DNA from: Clostridiales bacterium
GTDB taxonomy: Bacteria; Bacillota; Clostridia; Christensenellales; Aristaeellaceae
Reading direction: 5' to 3'
DNA length: 9,473 nucleotides
Assembly (NCBI GenBank): GCA_004556985.1
Contig: SFFC01000088.1
Span: 1-9,473 of the forward strand
Both the position numbers and the translations under genes were made by a program. Within the stretch, counting starts at the first letter, position 1. Every line of letters starts with the position of its first letter. This document shows positions 6,348 to 9,473 of the stretch, in pieces. Below the pieces are notes generated by a model. The model worked only from the letters and a program-made list of their open reading frames with translations. It made no database searches and was not told the DNA's origin.

Positions 6348-8945
6348 ATGGCGAATATGACCCCCATGATGCGTCAATACCTGGAGATGAAGGAAAAGTA
6401 TCCGGGAATGATCCTCTTTTTCCGGCTGGGCGATTTCTACGAGATGTTCTTTGACGATGCCAGGCTGGTTTCAAGAGAGCTCGAGCTGACGCTGACGGGG
6501 AAGAGCTGCGGCATGGAGGAGCGCGCGCCGATGTGCGGCGTGCCGTTCCACAGCGCAGAAACCTATATCAACCGGCTGATCGAGAAGGGCTACAAGGTCG
6601 CCATCTGCGAGCAGATGGAGGATCCTGCCACGGCAAAGGGGCTGGTCAAGCGCGACGTCATTCGCATTGTGACGCCGGGCACAGTGATCGAGCAATCCAT
6701 GCTCGACGAACGGAGAAACAGCTATCTGCTCTCCGTCTGCCTGGAGGGCAGCAAGGCGGGCCTCGCCTTCGCCGATGTCTCCACGGGCGAGTTTTTCCTC
6801 TACGAGATCGAGAAGGCGGCCTCGCGGCTGCAGGATGAGCTGGTGCGCATCTCCCCCAAGGAGATCATCGCCAACGCACAGCTGCCGCAGGGAGCCACGA
6901 CGCTTCCGGTCGACGTCCGCGACAGCGCAGGCTTTCAGTTTGGCAAAGCCAGGGCTGCTTTGTTTGCGCATTTCGGCGTGCAGTCGCTGGAGGCGCTGGG
7001 CGTTGAGGGGCTGCGCCTCGGCGTGCGCGCGGCCGGCGCGCTGATGCACTACCTTGACGAGACGCAGAAAAACGCGCTGGAGCATATCACGAGCCTGCGC
7101 CGATATTACGACAAACGGTACATGATGCTCGATCATACCGCGCGGCGCAATCTCGAGCTGACGGAGACGATGCGCTCCCGCCAGAAGCAAGGGACGCTGC
7201 TGGGCATCCTCGATTATACCTGCACGGCGATGGGCGGGCGCATGCTGCGCCGCTTCATCGAGCAGCCGCTCGCCGTTCGCGAGGAGATTGAGCGTCGGCT
7301 GGAAGCCGTCTCCGCGCTTGCCAGCGCGGACATGACGGCTGCGCTGCTGCGGGAGGAGCTCTCCGCGGTTTACGACGTCGAGCGCCTGCTCAGCCGCATC
7401 TCCTACCGGTCGATCAACGCGAAGGACTGCCTTGCCCTGCGAGATTCGCTCTCGCATGTTCCGGCCATCCGGGAGGCTCTCGCCTCGCTCTCGCCCGCCG
7501 GACAGCTCGCCGAGCTGCTCGATGGCCTTGAGCCGCTTGACGACGTCGTCGACCTGCTGACCCGGGCGATCGATCCCGACGCCCCCGCGCTGATGAGCGA
7601 CGGGCACTACATCCGTGAGGGCTACAACCCGGAGCTGGACAAGCTGCGCTCCGCCTCCGCCAACGGCAAGCAATGGATCGCGGAGCTGGAGGCGAAGGAG
7701 CGGGAGCTCACCAAGATCAAGAATCTCAAGATCCAGTACAACAAAGTCTTCGGATACTATATCGAGGTCACCAAGTCGTTTTACGACCAGGTGCCGTACC
7801 GCTATACGCGAAAGCAGACGCTGGCCAACTGCGAGCGCTATATGACGCCGGAGCTGCACGAGATCGAGGAGACCGTCCTGGGCGCGCAGGAGAAGTCCCT
7901 GCGCCTGGAGCAGGGGCTGTTCATCGAAATCCGAGATTTCCTCTCCGGGCAGATTTCGCGCATGCAGCGGACGGCGGAGGCGCTCAAGACGCTCGACGCG
8001 CTCCTGTCCCTGGCGACCGCCTCCGTTCGCCATCACTACGTTCGTCCCGAGATCACCGAGGACGGCGTGCTCGACATTCAGAATGGCCGCCATCCGGTCG
8101 TCGAGGACGGCTTGAGCGGGGAGGAGCCCTTTGTGCCCAATAGCACCCTGATGGACTGCGAAGACAACAGGATGCTGATCATCACCGGCCCGAACATGGC
8201 GGGCAAGAGCACCTATATGCGCCAGGTCGCGCTGATCACGCTGATGGCGCACATGGGCAGCTTTGTGCCAGCAGACAGCGCCAGGATCGGCATCGTGGAC
8301 AGGATCTTTACGCGTGTGGGCGCGTCGGACGACCTGGCCAGCGGCCAGTCGACGTTCATGGTCGAGATGAACGAAATGGCGCACATCCTGCGCAGCGCGA
8401 CGCCGAGGTCGCTGATCGTCCTTGACGAGATCGGCCGAGGAACGAGCACGTTTGACGGGCTGAGCATCGCCTGGGCGGTCGTCGAATACCTCGTAGACAA
8501 GCAGAAAATCGGCGCCAAGACGCTGTTTGCGACCCATTATCATGAGCTGAGCGAGCTGGAGGGCAGCCTGCCCGGCGTGGTCAACTACCGCATCAGCGTC
8601 AAGGAGCATGGCGAAAACGTCATCTTCCTGCGCAAAATCGAGCGCGGGGAAGCCGACAAGAGCTTCGGTATCCACGTCGCGCATCTGGCGGGCCTGCCCA
8701 GGCCGGTCATCATGCGCGCGCATGAGATTCTGGCGCGCATCGAGGCCAACGACGTCAACCAGGCGAGCATCGGGCAGAACATCCTTGGCAGCGACGCGGA
8801 CAGGGCGCCGCAGCAGGTCGGGCTCTTTGAATCCCCGGCGATGGATCTGGTCGAGGAAATCCGCGCGCTCGACGTGCTCTCGATGACGCCCATCGACGCG
8901 CTCAACACGCTCTTTGCGCTCAAGGAAAAGGCGAGAAAGATCTGA
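6348..8945 (+). CDS. mutS: DNA mismatch repair ATPase MutS
   Basis: MutS finds base-base mismatches and small loops and starts repair with MutL. At 865 residues it is full length. The mismatch-reading Phe-x-Glu motif is present as Phe30-Tyr31-Glu32 in GDFYEMFFDD. Connector, lever and clamp regions fill the middle. The ATPase domain has a Walker A motif GPNMAGKST at 614-622, a Walker B motif LIVLDEIGRGTSTFDG with Asp693-Glu694, and FATHYHEL. Near the C-terminus, Gln823-Val-Gly-Leu-Phe827 fits the QxxLF pattern of a sliding-clamp-binding peptide, as known for other MutS proteins. GGAGG (6336-6340) lies 7 bases before ATG 6348, and mutL follows 12 bases after the stop. Nothing in the protein looks damaged. 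Confidence 0.98.
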   Translation: MANMTPMMRQYLEMKEKYPGMILFFRLGDFYEMFFDDARLVSRELELTLTGKSCGMEERAPMCGVPFHSAETYINRLIEKGYKVAICEQMEDPATAKGLVKRDVIRIVTPGTVIEQSMLDERRNSYLLSVCLEGSKAGLAFADVSTGEFFLYEIEKAASRLQDELVRISPKEIIANAQLPQGATTLPVDVRDSAGFQFGKARAALFAHFGVQSLEALGVEGLRLGVRAAGALMHYLDETQKNALEHITSLRRYYDKRYMMLDHTARRNLELTETMRSRQKQGTLLGILDYTCTAMGGRMLRRFIEQPLAVREEIERRLEAVSALASADMTAALLREELSAVYDVERLLSRISYRSINAKDCLALRDSLSHVPAIREALASLSPAGQLAELLDGLEPLDDVVDLLTRAIDPDAPALMSDGHYIREGYNPELDKLRSASANGKQWIAELEAKERELTKIKNLKIQYNKVFGYYIEVTKSFYDQVPYRYTRKQTLANCERYMTPELHEIEETVLGAQEKSLRLEQGLFIEIRDFLSGQISRMQRTAEALKTLDALLSLATASVRHHYVRPEITEDGVLDIQNGRHPVVEDGLSGEEPFVPNSTLMDCEDNRMLIITGPNMAGKSTYMRQVALITLMAHMGSFVPADSARIGIVDRIFTRVGASDDLASGQSTFMVEMNEMAHILRSATPRSLIVLDEIGRGTSTFDGLSIAWAVVEYLVDKQKIGAKTLFATHYHELSELEGSLPGVVNYRISVKEHGENVIFLRKIERGEADKSFGIHVAHLAGLPRPVIMRAHEILARIEANDVNQASIGQNILGSDADRAPQQVGLFESPAMDLVEEIRALDVLSMTPIDALNTLFALKEKARKI

Positions 8946-8946
8946 C

Positions 8947-8960
8947 GGAGGAGAAACGTG
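8947..8960 (+). promoter_or_regulatory. Ribosome-binding site fixing the GTG start of mutL
   Basis: GGAGGAG at 8947-8953 begins one base after the mutS stop codon and stands 4 bases (6 from GGAGG) before GTG 8958-8960. The next residues, GluAspArgProIleLeuArgLeuSer, lead straight into the conserved IIGKIAAGEVVE, as expected at a MutL N-terminus. No ATG in this frame gives a better fit. Confidence 0.8.
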
Positions 8961-9473
8961 GAAGACAGGCCGATTCTCAGGCTGAGTGAGGAAATCATTG
9001 GAAAAATCGCGGCGGGCGAGGTGGTTGAAAGCCCAGCCTCCGCCATCAAGGAGCTCGTGGAAAACAGCCTTGACGCGGGCGCGAGCTGCGTGACCGTCGA
9101 AATTCGGGACGGGGGCATCTCCTATCTGCGCGTGACGGACAACGGCAGAGGCATCCCGAGTCGGGATGTCCGCCTGGCCTTTGAGCGACACGCGACAAGC
9201 AAAATCCGCAAATCGGAGGATCTCTTTGACCTGCGCACGCTCGGCTTCCGCGGCGAGGCACTGGCCTCGATTGCCGCGGTGTCAAAGCTCGTGCTTACGA
9301 CGCGATCTGCGCAGGAGGAGGTCGGCACCCGGGCCGTCAACGAGGGCGGCATCATCAGGTCGATCTCGGAGGCGGCCAGCCCGCAGGGGACGACCATTGT
9401 CGCGCGGGAGCTGTTTTACAACACGCCCGTGCGCCTTAAATTCCTCAAAAAGCCCGTCACGGAGGCGGCGAAG
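8958..9473 (+). CDS. mutL: DNA mismatch repair protein MutL, N-terminal 172 residues (3' end outside window)
   Basis: The gene starts at GTG 8958 and runs off the window in frame after exactly 172 codons. What is present is the GHKL ATPase domain. Motif I is KELVENSLDAGA with the catalytic Glu32 and Mg-binding Asn36; motif II is Asp61-Asn-Gly-Arg-Gly-Ile66; next come RHATSKI (77-83) and TLGFRGEALASIAAVS (94 onward). MutL couples mismatch recognition by MutS to strand incision. In organisms without MutH the C-terminal domain is itself a nicking endonuclease, but that part lies outside this window. The 12-base gap to mutS suggests co-expression. Confidence 0.97.
   Translation, partial: MEDRPILRLSEEIIGKIAAGEVVESPASAIKELVENSLDAGASCVTVEIRDGGISYLRVTDNGRGIPSRDVRLAFERHATSKIRKSEDLFDLRTLGFRGEALASIAAVSKLVLTTRSAQEEVGTRAVNEGGIIRSISEAASPQGTTIVARELFYNTPVRLKFLKKPVTEAAK

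Noticed and set aside
1..9473. CRISPR arrays, tRNA or rRNA genes, insertion sequences, toxin-antitoxin or defence genes
   Set aside because: No spaced repeats, cloverleaf-like segments, transposase motifs or terminal inverted repeats were seen; housekeeping genes fill nearly all of the window and no gap exceeds about 80 bases.

Overview
All genes in this window lie on the + strand and form one dense directon. It is GC-rich, with G/C-heavy third codon positions, strong GGAGG-type ribosome-binding sites and some non-ATG starts (TTG, GTG). The gene set and order (miaB, a YlbF-family gene, mutS, mutL; plus an RNase E/G next to a radical SAM / DUF2344 pair) suggest a GC-rich Bacillota, most likely a Clostridia-type anaerobe. 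This is inferred from gene content; no marker gene was compared.

Layout. Bases 2-319 are the 3' end of a probable epoxyqueuosine reductase gene (queG). The gap at 320-398 holds a good sigma-A-type promoter (TTGACC, 17 bp, TAAAAT). It is followed by a ribosome-binding site and a TTG start for a TIGR03960-type B12-binding-like radical SAM protein. The 5' end of that gene carries a perfect 32-bp tandem duplication (406-437 and 438-469). Because 32 is not a multiple of three, it breaks the frame between the natural TTG start and the rest of the gene. The intact frame continues to 2272. It overlaps a TIGR03936/DUF2344 gene (2269-2949) by 4 bp, and then come an RNase E/G-family ribonuclease (2955-4403), miaB (4422-5840), a short YlbF-family protein with a Cys-rich tail (5892-6287), mutS (6348-8945) and the first 172 codons of mutL (8958 to the window end).

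How the genes fit together. Two themes share the operon-like run. The first is RNA maturation with heavy use of iron-sulfur chemistry: QueG, the TIGR03960 radical SAM protein, MiaB, probably the YlbF-family protein, and the RNase with its Zn-link cysteines. The second is DNA mismatch repair (MutS, MutL). The miaB / ylbF-like / mutS / mutL order resembles Bacillus subtilis ymcB-ymcA-cotE-mutS-mutL without cotE, which makes the small protein a RicA/RicF-like candidate. Gaps between genes are short or absent, and I see no convincing terminator anywhere, so read-through from the 340-368 promoter is plausible.

Most of the window is ordinary housekeeping DNA. The one real anomaly is the frame-breaking 32-bp duplication, which is a recent mutation, a switchable repeat or an assembly error. 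I found no mobile element, CRISPR array, RNA gene or defence system.
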